Positions 12,340 to 26,000 are shown, numbered from the stretch's first letter. The stretch: DNA of 64,000 nt from Struthio camelus (GCF_040807025.1 NC_090952.1:6216001-6280000); one strand, 5' to 3'. A program made the numbers and translations. Notes: generated by a model from the letters alone, not told the origin.

Positions 12340-14150
12340 TGACTATTTTTCAGGCATTGTTCAAATCAGATGACAATTTTGGAACAGCTAGTTACTGAGC
12401 TCAGACCCAGCTTGGGCAGCGTGACTCTTCTGCGTTGGCTTGAAAGGACTCCTACTTTCCATCTCTTTTTGGTTCTTACGTGTACGACGGAAAATGCAGC
12501 AACGCATAGAATGGATGAGAGCTGATTTTTCTTTCGTCTGTTTTTCTGGTTTTACAACACACCATTATTGCAGAGTCTAAAGGCTTTGAATGTCAGTAGA
12601 GCCCTCACTGGATGAAAAACATGGCAGTACCAGAAAATTGGAAGAAGCGTGCTTTGCCCTTGCTTTTGAGCAAGGCAGACTATAAAAAGGTGGCAGCACT
12701 ACCATGTTACCCACCATGCTGAGTAGTTTGGCCGTAGTCATTCAGAAAGTTTGTGGCAGAGCCATGAACTGAACCCTCGGATATCCTGTTTTGTAGGACA
12801 GGGATTTATCCATAAAAGCAGTCTCCTCCTTATACCCTAAGATGCAGTATCAGCGCAAGCAATACTCTGGAGATTTAGAATTTAAAAGCATTCCTATTTT
12901 GTTTTTGAAAGTATGCCCACTTGAACTGACTGTGAAAATAACCTCCATTTACCTTCTTGGAACAGTACCGTACAGCAGCTACAGTACAGTGCCCAATAAT
13001 TTTACATCTTCCTCATAGGAAACTGATAGGTGTGGATACATATGAGATGAGATACAATTTCAGGCAAGTATGACAAGATCTGATTTTCAGAAGTGCTGAC
13101 ACATTCCACCCTCTTGGACCTTCACATGGCTGGTGGACACTCAGCCACTCCATAAGTCAGAAGTGCAGTTATTTAATGTATGTAAAATACTTTTATTCCC
13201 ATTTCTTTTCTTAGGCTACTAGAGAAAGCTGCTGAATACTCAGCCAAGAAGCATTAAAATATTCTATTGCTCATAACTTCCTGATATGCCCCTTGCGAGT
13301 AGTGCAACATTCATCAAAGATGTAGTGTGTTGCACCCGTTATTTTCTTATATGAAATAAACTTTCAATCAGCTTTATAAACACACTTTTTGTCCTAAACT
13401 ACAGTAAAATCTGGCTTTTAAACTTTCTTTAAAATAAACATTTATTTTTGACTATGTGAACATATTGTTCCAAACTGGCAAGAACTGCTCATTTACATCT
13501 TTTAACATCAACAGAATGCTAATCTAGAGTAAACAGTCTTTATTACAAACAAGAATGGCTTGAAAGTGCTGTTAATTAAAGAAATCCTCAATTCTCTGCT
13601 AGCCTGAGTGGGATGAACCACAGATTTCCCTAAGAAGGATGAACCACAATCGCATCCTATTAAGCGGCGCATCTCAGAACAAGCAGCTATGCTACAAGAT
13701 CTCTGGAACCTAATTTTGGCCTCAAAGCATTTGGGAGTAGGGTGGAGGGGGACTGGAGCAATCTGTCATTAAAAATAAATAGCTCTGAAAATGTTTAAAG
13801 CTCCTCAAACTAAAATATCCTAGGGCCAAATCCTATTGTCCTGACTGTAAGCAGGAACCACCAAGAACAGCCCAGCCATTGCTCCTCATGACATCTAACT
13901 CCAAGATGACACCTGGGGGGCAGATAATGCAAACCCCTCCTCACACCAGCTCTCCTCCTTCCCAAGACCAGCTCTTTTAACTTCAGCAGAACTGCTCAGA
14001 CGAGTAAATTTTTATAGGATTTGTCACACCAAGCATATACACAGCATATCAAAACCAAATGACTTAAATGTATTTGAAATTCTATCAGAATTATAAGAAA
14101 ATAAAGTTTTTAAATTCTAAGGCTCATATGCCTTAAGGGGACCTCACCTC
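12340..14150. other. non-coding stretch with an old SINE-like trace
   Basis: No gene seen. Around 12748-12800 the text GTGGCAGAGCCATGAACTGA resembles the reverse strand of a MIR/CORE-SINE, where GTGGCAGAGCC is followed by the B-box region. The resemblance is short and degraded. The rest is ordinary AT-rich sequence. Confidence 0.4.
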
Positions 14151-14169
14151 TTAAATAAATCTATGTTAT

Positions 14170-14903
14170 TTTTCACCTAGGTCATTTTTCCAGACTCCAG
14201 ATTTGCAATCAGTGAGGACACCTCCTGAACTCCAGCATAACAAGGACAAAAACCCCAAACCAAAATCTTCTGCAGACAAGTCAAGTCTGAGAGCAAGTAT
14301 CAAAGAAGAGGGGAAAATAAAAACCCTTCATCAAAATGAGAGATCTTGTTTTGTAGCTGATTTTGTTAATGCCTATGATGTTAGCAAAACCAAGCCTGCC
14401 CCTCGATAAAAAAATCTGCCTTTGATTTCATGCTCTTCTGGGAATACTTGGGGGAAGAAAAAACTCTCACTGAACAAATTCATAAGATATAAACCACATT
14501 TACTGCAGTGCTCGTTTTTGTTTTAAGCCTGAGGATGAGCCCTGCCACCACACTGTTACTGGAAAAAATGATTTGATTTTCTTCAATTATCCGTTCAAGA
14601 AAACAAAGAATCAAATTGCCAGTCAGCTAAACAGCTTTTTTTCCCCCCTCTAGATAGAGGGCCACAGAACACACAGGTTTCTGGCTTATACACTGTTTGG
14701 ATATAGATGACCTGCATCGTAAACTTGGTGACTTATCCTGTTATTCCTATGCTACGTGGCTTCATGAACAAACAAAGCTTCTGAGCCTCACCTATGCCTG
14801 GAGAACTCGAGGAAAAGAACATCTTACGAATGACACAGGGAATCGCAGCTCTTGCTTCTTCCGAAATTTTTACCGAGTAAGAACAACTATTGAATCCCAA
14901 TGA
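14170..14903 (+). other. possible upstream exons of the 15-kb membrane-protein gene
   Basis: Two places look exon-like. One starts after the acceptor TTTTTCACCTAG near 14,180 and has a possible donor, CA then GTGAGG, near 14,211. The other follows a strong pyrimidine tract ending CCCCCCTCTAGATAG at about 14,659 and is open to a good donor, CCGA then GTAAGA, near 14,878. In that frame it has several cysteines and two N-glycosylation sequons (NDT, NRS), as expected for an extracellular domain. The donor phase does not match the best acceptor of the next exon at 14,952, so the true exon frames are unresolved, or the locus is decayed. Confidence 0.25.
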
Positions 14904-14951
14904 GGCCCAAATTCAAACAAGTTCCTGTACCCGCACTTTTGGCCTCAACAG

Positions 14952-15202
14952 AATATGACAACTTGACTAAACTAAACACAACGAGAGACACTGAAACTAA
15001 GCAGCTAGAGGGGTCCCTCTCATCTACTATTGCACTGATAATAGTGCTGATTATTATTTTCTCTTTGATAATGACATCCCTAGTAACCTACTGTTTTCAC
15101 AAGTGGAAACTAAGAGGTAAAAAACTGCAGAAAGCACAAGAGGAGTATCAGAAAGACCACGAAAAGAGCATTTTTCAAAGCACGTCTGAACTTATTTCAT
15201 GA
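14952..15202 (+). CDS. terminal exon of a single-pass membrane protein, family unknown
   Basis: The exon starts after the acceptor TTTTGGCCTCAACAG (first two bases complete a split codon) and runs to a TGA at 15200-15202. The peptide has a short extracellular stalk with two N-glycosylation sequons (NLT, NTT), then a strongly hydrophobic segment of about 23 residues starting IALIIVLIII (15029-15097). A stop-transfer basic stretch KWKLRGKK follows, then a charged cytoplasmic tail of about 28 residues ending SELIS. This is the normal layout of a type I membrane protein C-terminus. A poly(A) signal follows within 55 bases. I do not recognise the protein. The same frame stays open upstream to 14,900, so the exon could be slightly longer. 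Confidence 0.55.
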
Positions 15203-15250
15203 AAAATGGATCCAACATGGGATAGCCTTGCATTATCAGAAAATGAAAAT

Positions 15251-15256
15251 AATAAA
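15251..15256 (+). terminator. poly(A) signal AATAAA
   Basis: A canonical AATAAA on the plus strand about 50 bases after the stop codon of the membrane-protein exon. Its position supports that exon being the 3' end of a real transcript, though AATAAA is common in AT-rich DNA. Confidence 0.45.
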
Positions 15257-15259
15257 AGA

Positions 15260-18200
15260 ATGGCAACTATGAAATTTCCAAGCAAACATATCCTTGTTTT
15301 ATCTCATTTATAAGAATTGTTAGCAGTTTGGAGATTTCTTACAGCTTTATTATACATATATATATATATTTATATATTTAGTCTCATTTGTGCAAGGTAA
15401 AATCCATGTATTTTTAATCTCTGCTGTATTACTAGAACAGTACCCTGAAATCTGTTGCTCCAGCACTGTCAAAAATCCACTGACCTGTGGAAGGCAAAGG
15501 GTCAGATTTTGGTGAGCTCAAACGAGCACAGATGGGGGAGAAAGAAAAAACAAAACAAAACAAAACAATGGAGCTATGTTATCTTGCACTGACCCAACTA
15601 CCCATCTGAGGATTCCGAAATGCAACTGGAGTCCTAGGTAAATCAGATTCACACATTTTCAGAAAGTAGTAGCCTGATCCTGAAAGCCTTTAGCTGAAGA
15701 ACTCTTCATGTCTTCATGCAACAGTTTTGTGCAGAAGCATGCAGGATCAAGCCCTAAATTTGCTAGAAGATTGTAAGTCGATGCTTCTCTTGCATAAGGT
15801 TCAGTGCTGAGAGGTGCCAGTGGCATTCCAGCTGTAAGTGGATTAAGGACATTCGTCATGACACAGAACGGGACCTAAGTTATCAAGGAAAGAGCAAGCC
15901 TAACACACCTTTTTAACTAGGCTTGTGATTATTTTTAACCAACCATACAATGGTGTGTTTCTATTTTCATAGCCTGTATTATTATGTTATAGAAAAATGA
16001 CAGTTCTATTGTGAGTAGCATATATATGTAATATTTTCTAACAAAGTGTTGGCTGCAATATTAATGTAAGTAAGTGTTTTAAAAAGTAAAAAACATGTAA
16101 ATTTACAAACAAAACCCTGCTCAAGTATATAGCTTGCTTGCAATTACTATTAGTGCTGTATGTATTTTTAAACAAGCTATAATACTGTGATGATGGTGTA
16201 AACTTACTTCTGTAGGCGAAAAAATGTTCTATTTAAAAATGTCAAGAAAATGAAGGATCTAAATGTTCTTAAAGTGCTATGAACTAAAAATAAGAATTTT
16301 CACAGAATATTCTAAAGGACTCTGTGATATGCTACAGATATATTTTACAACATATTTATGAATCATACACACTATATGAGAACAACCAGTACTATTTTAT
16401 TACAAAATAAATAAATAAGCAATGAATATCCTTGCCCAGAAGCTGGATAACGGTTTTTTAAGTTCCTCTGATCAATTCTGTAGGCAATTTGAAAGATAAA
16501 AGACCTGCTGCCTTACTGACAGGAGGAATACACTCCCCGCTCATTTCCCAGCCTGCCCCCACATAGATCATGTTGCTGTCTGTTCAGGCAAAGATCTCCA
16601 GAATCACAGTTGTGCTGGAAAAAGGAACAGTTTGCTAGCTGAATAAAAACAAAGCAAATGTAGTATTCATAAGATTAATATATGTATTCACAACATTTAA
16701 ATTTTTTTTTTTTTTTTTTAAACACAGTGGCACTTCTGTTGCATGCAGTAACAATTTGCACATAGTATAGAGTCTAGGTTAGTTTTTATTGAGTGGAGAC
16801 AATAAAAAGTCATCTTTGAAAATCATACTGAATAGTAATAAAGTTATAACTTGAAGAATGCAAGTATATTTCAAAATGCTTTAAAAAATACATAGCTAGA
16901 AGCATTCCAGTATTGTCGATACCTCCATATATAATTCAGAATAATTGCACTGAAATCAACAGTTCAGATTTGCACTGAAGAATCTGGGCACTGTGTCAGA
17001 TAACAGTTTCACAGGGGGGCACCATCCCTTCTTCCAGCAGGGAAACTTTGTCCTCAGTGCCACCAGTCCAAAGCTTTTGTCAAGATCCTAGGATGAACAA
17101 GTGGGTTCTGCTCCACCACCTGGAAGCAGATCAAATTGGCTGTGGTGCAAGTTAAGTGTAATAACGCATCGTTCTCATTCAAACACATGCTAGTAACCTA
17201 TTCCCTGAACAAGATGGAAGTGTATCCTAGGGAAGAAAGAAACGCAAATTCCAGTGTCACAGTAGATGGTTAGAAACAAGACTAAGGCGTGATCGAATCT
17301 GGGAGCCAGGTAAACTTCTTCCATAGAGAAGGTCAGGGCAAATGAAAGCGGAAATTATACTGCCGCAGTGCCCAGGAAACTGGTTTTCACGCTAATTTGA
17401 GGAATATAATTTTCTCCAAAGGGTCAGTAATAAAATACAACATCACAAAACCTGTTATCAGTATACACATAATTTAAGCAATGTATATATGAAAAACCCT
17501 TCTGCATTTGTGCAGAGCTCAGAGCAATAAACTCTAGTACATCACAAATCATTCAGAAGATTAAACAGTGACTATGTGTAGCATGAAAGCTAGAAAGCAA
17601 AAGCTCCAAAGTACTTTTAACAACAGGTGGATTAATTTGGTTCAGTACTACAGCTGCTTACCATACGAATCACCCTTGATCCACCTTGCTCCTTTTATCC
17701 CCAGCAAGCACAAACAAGGGAGCAGATTAATAAATATTTCTTGATCATAGTTTTACAGTGCTTCTTTGGATCAAGACTAAAATCTACCACCGGGGAAGAC
17801 AGAGGAGGGGGAAGCTCCTGTGAGAAGAAAAAGGGAGAGACATGATCTACATTTTTTTTCCTATGGCCTCCAAGTCCAAAGTTTTCGGATCACTAGTCTC
17901 AAACACTGCAGGATTATGAAATACATTATTTAGAGATTGAGATCATTTATTCTGTCGTACATCCCTAATGGCTGCTACAAGAAAACAGAAAACAAACACT
18001 CAGATCTCAGAGTCACTCCTGACAAAAAAAATGAAAAAAGGAACTGCATTAAGTGGCAGAAATAGGCACGTAACAGACATGGGCAAAATATGCTTTGGTT
18101 TTTCAAAGGACCTTTCTGAATTGCCTTTTTAAGCACTGTGCATACAAACAAGAATTGTACAGCCTTTGTGCCATACAAGTATGAATAATATTTTACAGAC

Positions 18201-19590
18201 AAGCAAATATTGTCAGATGCCTAACAACTCACAGTTCAATGTACTTCCATAAATATTGGATAAAAGAGTAAGACAGAAATATTTCAGTATTTCTAGAGCA
18301 GATCAAGGTATTGAAAGCAAAATATCAAAACATATTCTTTCTGGTATAAAAATAATCAATCTGTATTTAGAGTCCTGGAAATCAAATTTTCCTAAGGGCT
18401 GAAAGATGCGTTCACAGGAAACAAAAACAAAATTACATTTTCAAAGAGTTGAAGTCCTGATCACCGTTTTGATATGTGACAGAGCCCTTATGAGACCTCA
18501 TATGGAATAATAGGTGTCCTTTGCCCAGTGTTAAGCAGATTGCTAGACTTCAAAAGAGTCTGCAGAAATGAGGAGTCTAGTCCAAAGACACATAAGGAAC
18601 AGAGATGGAGTATCTAAAAAGAAAAGGCTTATAACATTGGAAGGCAGGAGATTTAAGGGTTTTAAACATTTCTAAGGATTACAGATTAATGGGAAGAACT
18701 AAGCAGCAGTTTATGAGTTATATAGCAGTTTATGAGTTATATAGGGTAGCTATGTAACCTGCAGTCATCATTTAGAACTTAAAGTCAAGCTTAGGGGAAT
18801 CTTTTGGGGGGACTACTAAAACCATCAGCTTACAAGAAAATGGAATACACTGCCTATGAAGGAATAAAGCCAACCATCTTTGAAGAATTTAGGACTGCAT
18901 TATGCTTCCATTTGGGGCTCAGTCTACCCAGGATCACCTCCCAGTAACTTTATGACTCGTGTACGTCCTAGGGCCACAATACCACTGCAAGAGCAATGCA
19001 ATGAATTATTCCTATCAACGATAACCAGAACGGTGGGCTGCATCTGTGACCACAGACAGCATATACCCTAGACACTGTTTTGAGGTTATAATGAAGATGA
19101 TTTCAGTTTTGTCTCACCTACTGAGATCCCAGCAGAAAGTTGTTTTACCTGGATGAGTACTGGGTACTAAACTTTCACCTGGATATATTCTTTGAAAGAT
19201 AGTGACTTCCCCATCTTGGAAAGCACAGAAAGTTATAACAAATTCCAAAGCATATTCAAAACAACTGTCAAAAACATTATTTTACATTTTATTCCAATCT
19301 TAATCTATGTTTTTTTCTCCTCCTAGACACCTATTCTAGACAAGTTCTATGGCTAATTTATTATCATTTCTTGTCCTGTTGGCATCCTCAGTGTTACTGA
19401 TTAATTTCTGTTATAGTCTCATTATTTCAGTTCTATAAATACCACATGTCATTTTACTCCTTTCTATGGTTACTTTGCAATCTTCTTTTGCTCCTCCACC
19501 TGGGGCTCTCACTTTCAATTTAACAGGAGGCAGCAGGTAAAGATTAAGCTGAAATCCAGTAATTATACCTCCCTGCCCCAAAAAATGAAA
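15260..19590. other. intergenic stretch between two convergent genes
   Basis: Sequence between the 3' end of the plus-strand membrane-protein exon and the 3' end of the minus-strand C8orf48-like gene. It is AT-rich, with a TA run near 15,355-15,370 and a T/A tract near 16,702-16,720. A short perfect tandem duplication lies at 18,705-18,742. No exon is supported. Confidence 0.5.
18705..18742. repeat. perfect 19-bp tandem duplication
   Basis: Two exact adjacent copies of a 19-bp unit beginning AGCAGTTTATGAG (18705-18723 and 18724-18742). This is a simple replication-slippage duplication with no evident function. Confidence 0.9.
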
Positions 19591-19593
19591 TCA

Positions 19594-19599
19594 TTTATT
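19594..19599 (-). terminator. candidate poly(A) signal of the C8orf48-like gene
   Basis: TTTATT on the plus strand reads AATAAA on the minus strand, about 390 bases past the stop codon at 19986. It is one of the nearest canonical signals in the right direction. Others further down cannot be excluded. Confidence 0.35.
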
Positions 19600-19985
19600 T
19601 TTCTTATGGATGAAAGCAGCTGTGAGCTGCTCTGAAATCCTGCAAGTGACCTGAAAAAAAAAAAAAAAACAACCCCAAACCCAATACCTACTGCTTGTCA
19701 GATTAATAATAAAAAATGCTGGCTTCTATAATTTGAAAAATGTATTTAGCTGGATTATACTGTATTGCAGCATTTGCATTTGGGAAGAACAGACAGCTCA
19801 ATCATAACCCAAACTCAAGCATGCTGGGCATATCTGGTTCCACCCGCAGGAATATTAAACCACCACCCAATTCATCACTGACAAAACAGGTTGCATCCAC
19901 CGTAGTTGGCATTCAGTACATGGCTGCCTGCAGAAGACTTTCCCAGTTCTTTATGTCCTTGAGTTATGTTTACCAGTTTCAGGTC

Positions 19986-20090
19986 TTACATTTTCTGACC
20001 TTTCTCTTTCAGCCTCTGCCATAAGTTCCTGGGATCCTCTGAAAGTTTGGGAAAGCTTCTGAGCATTTCTCCTATAAGTGTAAGCACATT
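19986..20090 (-). CDS. C8orf48: C8orf48-like gene, last exon
   Basis: 105 nt, acceptor TTTTTATTTCAG, phase 0. It codes for 34 residues and TAA at 19986-19988. The exon is too short to stand out as an ORF. It was found by looking downstream of exon 4 for a good acceptor followed by the expected LTLIGE and WQRL blocks, and both are present in frame. Confidence 0.72.
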   Translation of the reverse strand, partial: NVLTLIGEMLRSFPKLSEDPRNLWQRLKEKGQKM

Positions 20091-23000
20091 CTGAAATAAA
20101 AACAAATCAAAGAATATTATTTGATTTTGGATTCCTGCCATTTGTCACGTGCTATCGTGAGTCCTATATTGGCAGCTATACCCAGTCCTTATAGAGCAAC
20201 TAGTAGGCAGAACTCATCAGCACAATTTTGCAGCCTTTTTAAAACATGGTCTTTAAAAACTTTATCGAAGAGTGTGGACAGTGATCTGCCCCCTAAGGCA
20301 GGCATGCAAAAAGCTATGCTGGTCACTAGAGACCACGTGTCACTACCGCTTTCTGTGGATGGCTGCCAAGATAGATGACAGAGAACCCAATAACACTGTG
20401 TAGCTCGTACACTGCACTGGCTGCTGCCCTTGGCCTTCTCCCCTAGGGAGAGAAGAGAAAGAAGGCTGGCCTTTTTAGAAAAGCTGGAAGAAAAATAACA
20501 GAAGAAAAATGAAGGCTGACTTGAGATTGAAGTTCTCAAATCTCAGGTATGGAGTGCATGCAAATTTTAACAGAGCATGGCATGAACACACCAGTGGAAA
20601 AAAATTAAGAGAGCGGCATTATTAGGAGGAAAAAAAAAAAAAGTATGCTGTGCAGCCCATGAATTCCCACCCTGCTCACAAACACAGAAACGAAGGTCTC
20701 AGTGTTTCAGGGACTTCCTATCTATTGCTCAGGAACAACTTGCTTCTGATCCGACTGCCTTTCAAAATGTAGAAGATCATCCTAAGGAAGAGCCATAGAA
20801 GAGCCAGGAACTTCCATGAGTCTCAGCTTACATTACCCACAATCTATTTCAAAGGGATTTCCTAACAAGAAAGCATGAATTTCTGTGACAGTAGGCCAAT
20901 CAGTTCTTCCAAGTGGAAATCTCACTGTATCTGCAGAGGATGCTACAGACTAACCACTTCCCGAGTGTACTATACCCAGAAATAGAGAACCTTATGTGGC
21001 AGTGACCTACAGGAATAAAGCATTTCTGAAGAACAGATGGCCAGAGAGTACTTGCTTGCAAAACCACTTTTTCTCCTCCTCTACAAGTCCTCAGGTGCTT
21101 TTCATTAGGCCTGACTTTCCTCTTTCCTATTCAGTTGGAAAGTAACAAATCACATTGCAAAATTTTAAACAGATTTAGAAAGAAAAAAAAGCTTACACCA
21201 CTAGGAAAAAAAAAGTCCACGTGCATAAGCATGTGCAAAATTAAAAGCTCTAAAACTGATATTGCTGCCATTGCCAGTAGGGCCTTAGGAAGCCACAAGG
21301 TAAATATACATGTCTCAGAGTGACAGAAAAATTTTGGTATCCAAACTGTAACAATTCATAACAAGCTGTCATCTTGACCTCAATGCAACTGTTTTAAAAA
21401 TGATCAGGTTTTCTTCCAGAAGTCAGTTTTCCCTTTGATCACATTCAGGTGATCATATCACATCATAGTCATGGTTAAGAAAGAGCCTTAGGAATAGTCT
21501 CTGATAGTGGTGTTCTGCTTTAGCCTCCACAGTACGTTGCAGTCTCCTATTCCGAGTCTTCTAACCCAAAAGACGAGCAAGGAAGACTAATATAGACGTA
21601 GTTATCTATTATGATATCATTTTGTTATTTACCCTTTTCTCTTGCACAGCCCATCAGAAAACAGACTGTGGAGAATTAATCAAGAGGTACCCAAAACAAT
21701 TCCAGGACATCATGGGAAAGATTTTCAGCTTATATAAATCAGGTCAGATGACTTGATCAGCATGCTAGTCCCAGCTACTGTATTAAAGATACAGAGCCAA
21801 ATTCTACTTTGACTTCTACTGTATTCAGGTCATTCACTGCATTGCCATAAATCAAGAGGAAGTCTGGCTTATAGATTCTTTAATTGCAGTACGTATATAA
21901 AATGCACCACAGCATTTGTTTTAATAACATTTACTTACTTTGGAGTAAATCTGTTCTTCCAATTTTTCCAGAAGTAAAGCTCTTTCCACTAGAGTCTTCT
22001 TTTGTCTGAGAAAGGTAATCCTGGCTAGCTCTGCCTTTTTCTTCGTACAGTCAGGGCATAGTGAAGATTTGTGCACTACAGCTTCTGTCACCTGAAAGAT
22101 GAGAAATTGATGCAATGAGTAATGTCTGTCCTAGCAAGATGGCTGCACCATTAAGAATAATCAATAAAAATACAGATATAGAAAGTACCTAAAGACAAAG
22201 ATTTGCTCTTGTAAGAAACTGTAAATTACTTCATAATCTTTGTCATAGTATCAACTTGATGAGTCTGCCTGAATGTATTCACACTAAAACACGTTTGCTT
22301 TTCCCCATGTGCTACCCCTTCTAGCACTGATAACTTAAGACTATCTATTTGTCTTTCAGAATCAGAGCACTGATCTGTAATTACCAGTTTTTCTTGTAGT
22401 AGGCAAACTCTCCTGATGCTTGAGGCTCTGTGTGCACATGACTGATTCCTTCCAGAGTAACCATAATGGCCAAAAAAATGAAGTGACATGATAGCCAATC
22501 AACACATCTGTGACCAGCCAAAGCCAAGAGTGAAGACAGTTATACTGGCAAAAATTTATTTTGCTTAGTCTAACTCATTTGACCTTGGGTGGACACTCAG
22601 CACAAGTTACAATTCTGCTGATATAAATCTGTACATGCTTTGCTAGTGCTAAAATGCATTTAGAGCACCACCCACCATGAGTTATCTTGCTTAACAAGTA
22701 ACCGACCAGCCAAGAAGCCACAGTAGGTACATGATAACCAGTCTTCCCCCAGAGCAAATACATTAACTTGTGAAGGATGGATTAGGTTAACATATTTTAC
22801 TCCATGATCATCACAACTCAGTATCAGGAATTGTTCATCAGTAACAATTCATAAACAACTGCCTGTCTGTAACTAGGCTGTTCTAGTACTCCTATGTGGG
22901 AACCACGCTGACAGCGTACATAAGGCCTTAAGTACCAGCCACGGGGGTTATGACTACCTGTATGCCTTTTAAGAAGAAAATAAACTCTGAGGCAATGAGT

Positions 23001-26000
23001 TCAAATATCTAGATGCAGTTCTGAATTGGATCAGAAAAAAAAAAACCCACAAGCAGTTTTCTCTGTAAGAAACGCAGTACTACTTACTAATTCCCATGTT
23101 AGTTTACCTACCATGAAACCCTGAACATATTTAATGGCTTTACACAAATCTCAGTAATGGTGTATTCACGAAAGATCAATTATTTTTATCTAATCTAATA
23201 TACACAGGATACATGTTGTTTCACAGATGTAATAAGTTATTACAAGAGCAGTGGAACCAATCATGTTTGACTTCCTAGAATTATGTCTCAATCCCCTCTG
23301 TCTCCTTTTTCTTTGATCTCTTCTCCTGCGCGTAAAAGTGTTCTACACTGAGATGATGACGGAGGAAAACGGACAGAGAGGTCAAACAAAACCTTTTTTT
23401 TTTTTTAGAAAATGTATTTTTAAGAAGTGTCAGAGAAAGAAAAAGTAAAAATTCTACAAAATTTGGGGAGCAGAGGGTTAGATAATGTTAACAGAACAAA
23501 AGAAGCAGGTTGCTGAAATTTCAAAACAGTTAGTGAACAAGAAGCCTGAAAAAATCTCTATCCCAGAATCGACTTTAAAAGTATTATTCCCTGCTCACCT
23601 GACACAGCCTTAGCACAGGAATATGTTAACAACCACTTTTACTATGCTATACGGCAAAAAATTAAAAGGGGTGTATGTGAGAGAGATAAAAGTAAAATAA
23701 ATTACTGTAATTACTATTCAAAGCTCATTTTCTGTTTTTATCAGAAATACTTCCCCAAATGCAGATATTCTGTACCAATTTCAAACAAAGTATAGACATT
23801 TGCCAAGACCCAAATTTATGGGTAAAGGCATCTGTAGGTGATCACTGCATTCACATTCATTTACAAGTACAAAGCAAGAGTGTAAGCATCACTGGAGGGA
23901 GGAAAAAGAAAAGAAAAAAAACGCAGTTTTGAGATTACTGACAGATGCAGAGCTGAAGCGAAGAGGTTTGTCAGTTTGTCAGGAAAAAAAATTGGGCTGG
24001 TGAAAAACAAAAGCTCTTCCAATTGTGTAAAGATGACAAAAATACACCTTAATAAATGAACAGATGTAACCAAGATTCTATTGGACATGCTCTAGACACT
24101 AGGTAAGTGGTAAAAATTAAAGGGCAGAAAGCGGGGGGGGAGGGGACAGTGAAGGTTTGTGCTTCTTGAATACTTTTAATAAGAATATTTCTCAAGATGT
24201 CTTTTTTCCTTGAAGAAGAGAGGTAAAGGGAATGGCAAGTGTTTTCAAAATAATCTTAGTGTATAAGGTACTTTCCTATTCAAAGCAGCACTCCAATCAG
24301 TCTCTAGAAATGTCGGCTACTCAGAAAATTTCAAGACCCAGACTACAAGTATGGCGGATTCTTGCACTGAAAGGCAAGAAAGCGACACACAGCATGACAT
24401 TTGATCTCTATCAATCAAGAAACCCACTGAGTAAAGATTAGCTCAGCATATATCGTATGTTAATACACACTTCTGTGTTTTAAAGCCTCCCTCACATCTT
24501 TTTCCTGTTCTGCATTGCTCACCCGACCTTGATCAGAAGGTTCTAAAAAAAGCCCTCCCCTTCTCCCAAATAAACCATTTATACACCCAGACTCAAAACG
24601 TCAGTATTCCAGTCACACAAAACCTCTTCTGTACTACAGTGCCACTCGACCAGCACGACAAAACCACAGAGGTATGATGGCACTGTCTGCCATGCCAAGG
24701 CCTGATTCCACACTCAACTCCAAATCTGTGAGTGGACACCTCCCCCCACCTTCACCCCCAAAAGGGAAAGCGCTGTGCAGACCTGTAAGCAGCCCGCTTC
24801 CAAGTATCTGCATGGGTACTGGGGCATAAGCGCCTTAGTGAGGTGAATATAGAGAGGCAGATCAGAAAACGTGCCAGGATTTAGCTCGCATCCGGGTAAC
24901 CTCTGGTAGAGATATATGACCAACATGAGAAGAGTCAGTGGCATTTTGAACACTGACCGCTAGAGACATTTTGCAAAGAGATATCCTCCTGTCACTCAGA
25001 TGTTTCACCAAGATTCCACAACCACATAATACGCAAAATACTGCTGTAAATAAAAGCTGCAAATACAATCAGAAAGCAAGGACTTTTTTTCCACTTAATC
25101 TGGGGCTTATTGTGGATTCCAGTAACTGCCCATCTTGGCTTCTCTCAATCACATAAATCATTATCTTTTATCACTAGACAATATTTTAAAATGATTTGAT
25201 TATTCACTAGCAACAGTTCTGCAAGAGTGTCTAATAAAAAGATGAGAGAGATAAATCTTGAAATAACAAGCAAAAGATCCCATCCAGAAGCTAGTGAGCA
25301 TTGCATGCATAAGGTCTGCATGATTTGGTCCTTCTATTATGGCTTTAGTTTTTTTTCAGTAGTCTTCTCTGAAGTCTAGACAAGACTTACATTTTTTTCT
25401 TACAGTACCTGTTGCACTGTCACCCTGATATTTTCCAAGTGGATTCTATTCATTAGCTGAAGAGGAACAGTGCAGTTCAGGTCACTTGTCTCTGATTTCT
25501 TTGGTGTGAATCCATGCTGCAGCTTTCTTGGCTTGTCACCATTTGACTGCTTAGTGATCAGCTGGTGATGCATCTTGCTTATCCTAACGGTGCAAAAAGA
25601 GCAGAGAGCATCCAGGTCTCCATCTGGTACCTCAGTAACTTCTGTCAGGCATACACCAACAAAAAAAAGTATCAATTACCGTATCAGAGAAAGAAAAGAA
25701 TTACTGGTCATCTATCTGTGTGACCTCTTATTACCTTGTTAATAAAGAACAAAACTGATGTCAACCCTGCAGGCTGATACACATAACAGAGGCACAGAAT
25801 TTAAACAGGAATCTGGGTAATAACTGTAGGAACTCGCACAACAGACATCGCTATGAGTAGTCTCAAAAGGGGAGAAGGGATTAGAACCCTAAAGAAATAG
25901 ACTACTTGATGATATCATCAGCACAAATACATTAGTAGAGCAAGGACAGTGCTTGAATACTCTGACGTTAAATAAACTGACTTTCAATGACTGCCTAATA

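Noticed and set aside
16500..16619. Minus-strand acceptor followed by 33 cysteine-containing codons
   Set aside because: Short, no partner exon, no family. Compatible with chance.
17054..17119. Minus-strand acceptor plus 21 open codons, considered as the last exon of the C8orf48-like gene
   Set aside because: The exon at 19986-20090 lies closer, has a better acceptor and carries the expected C-terminal blocks.
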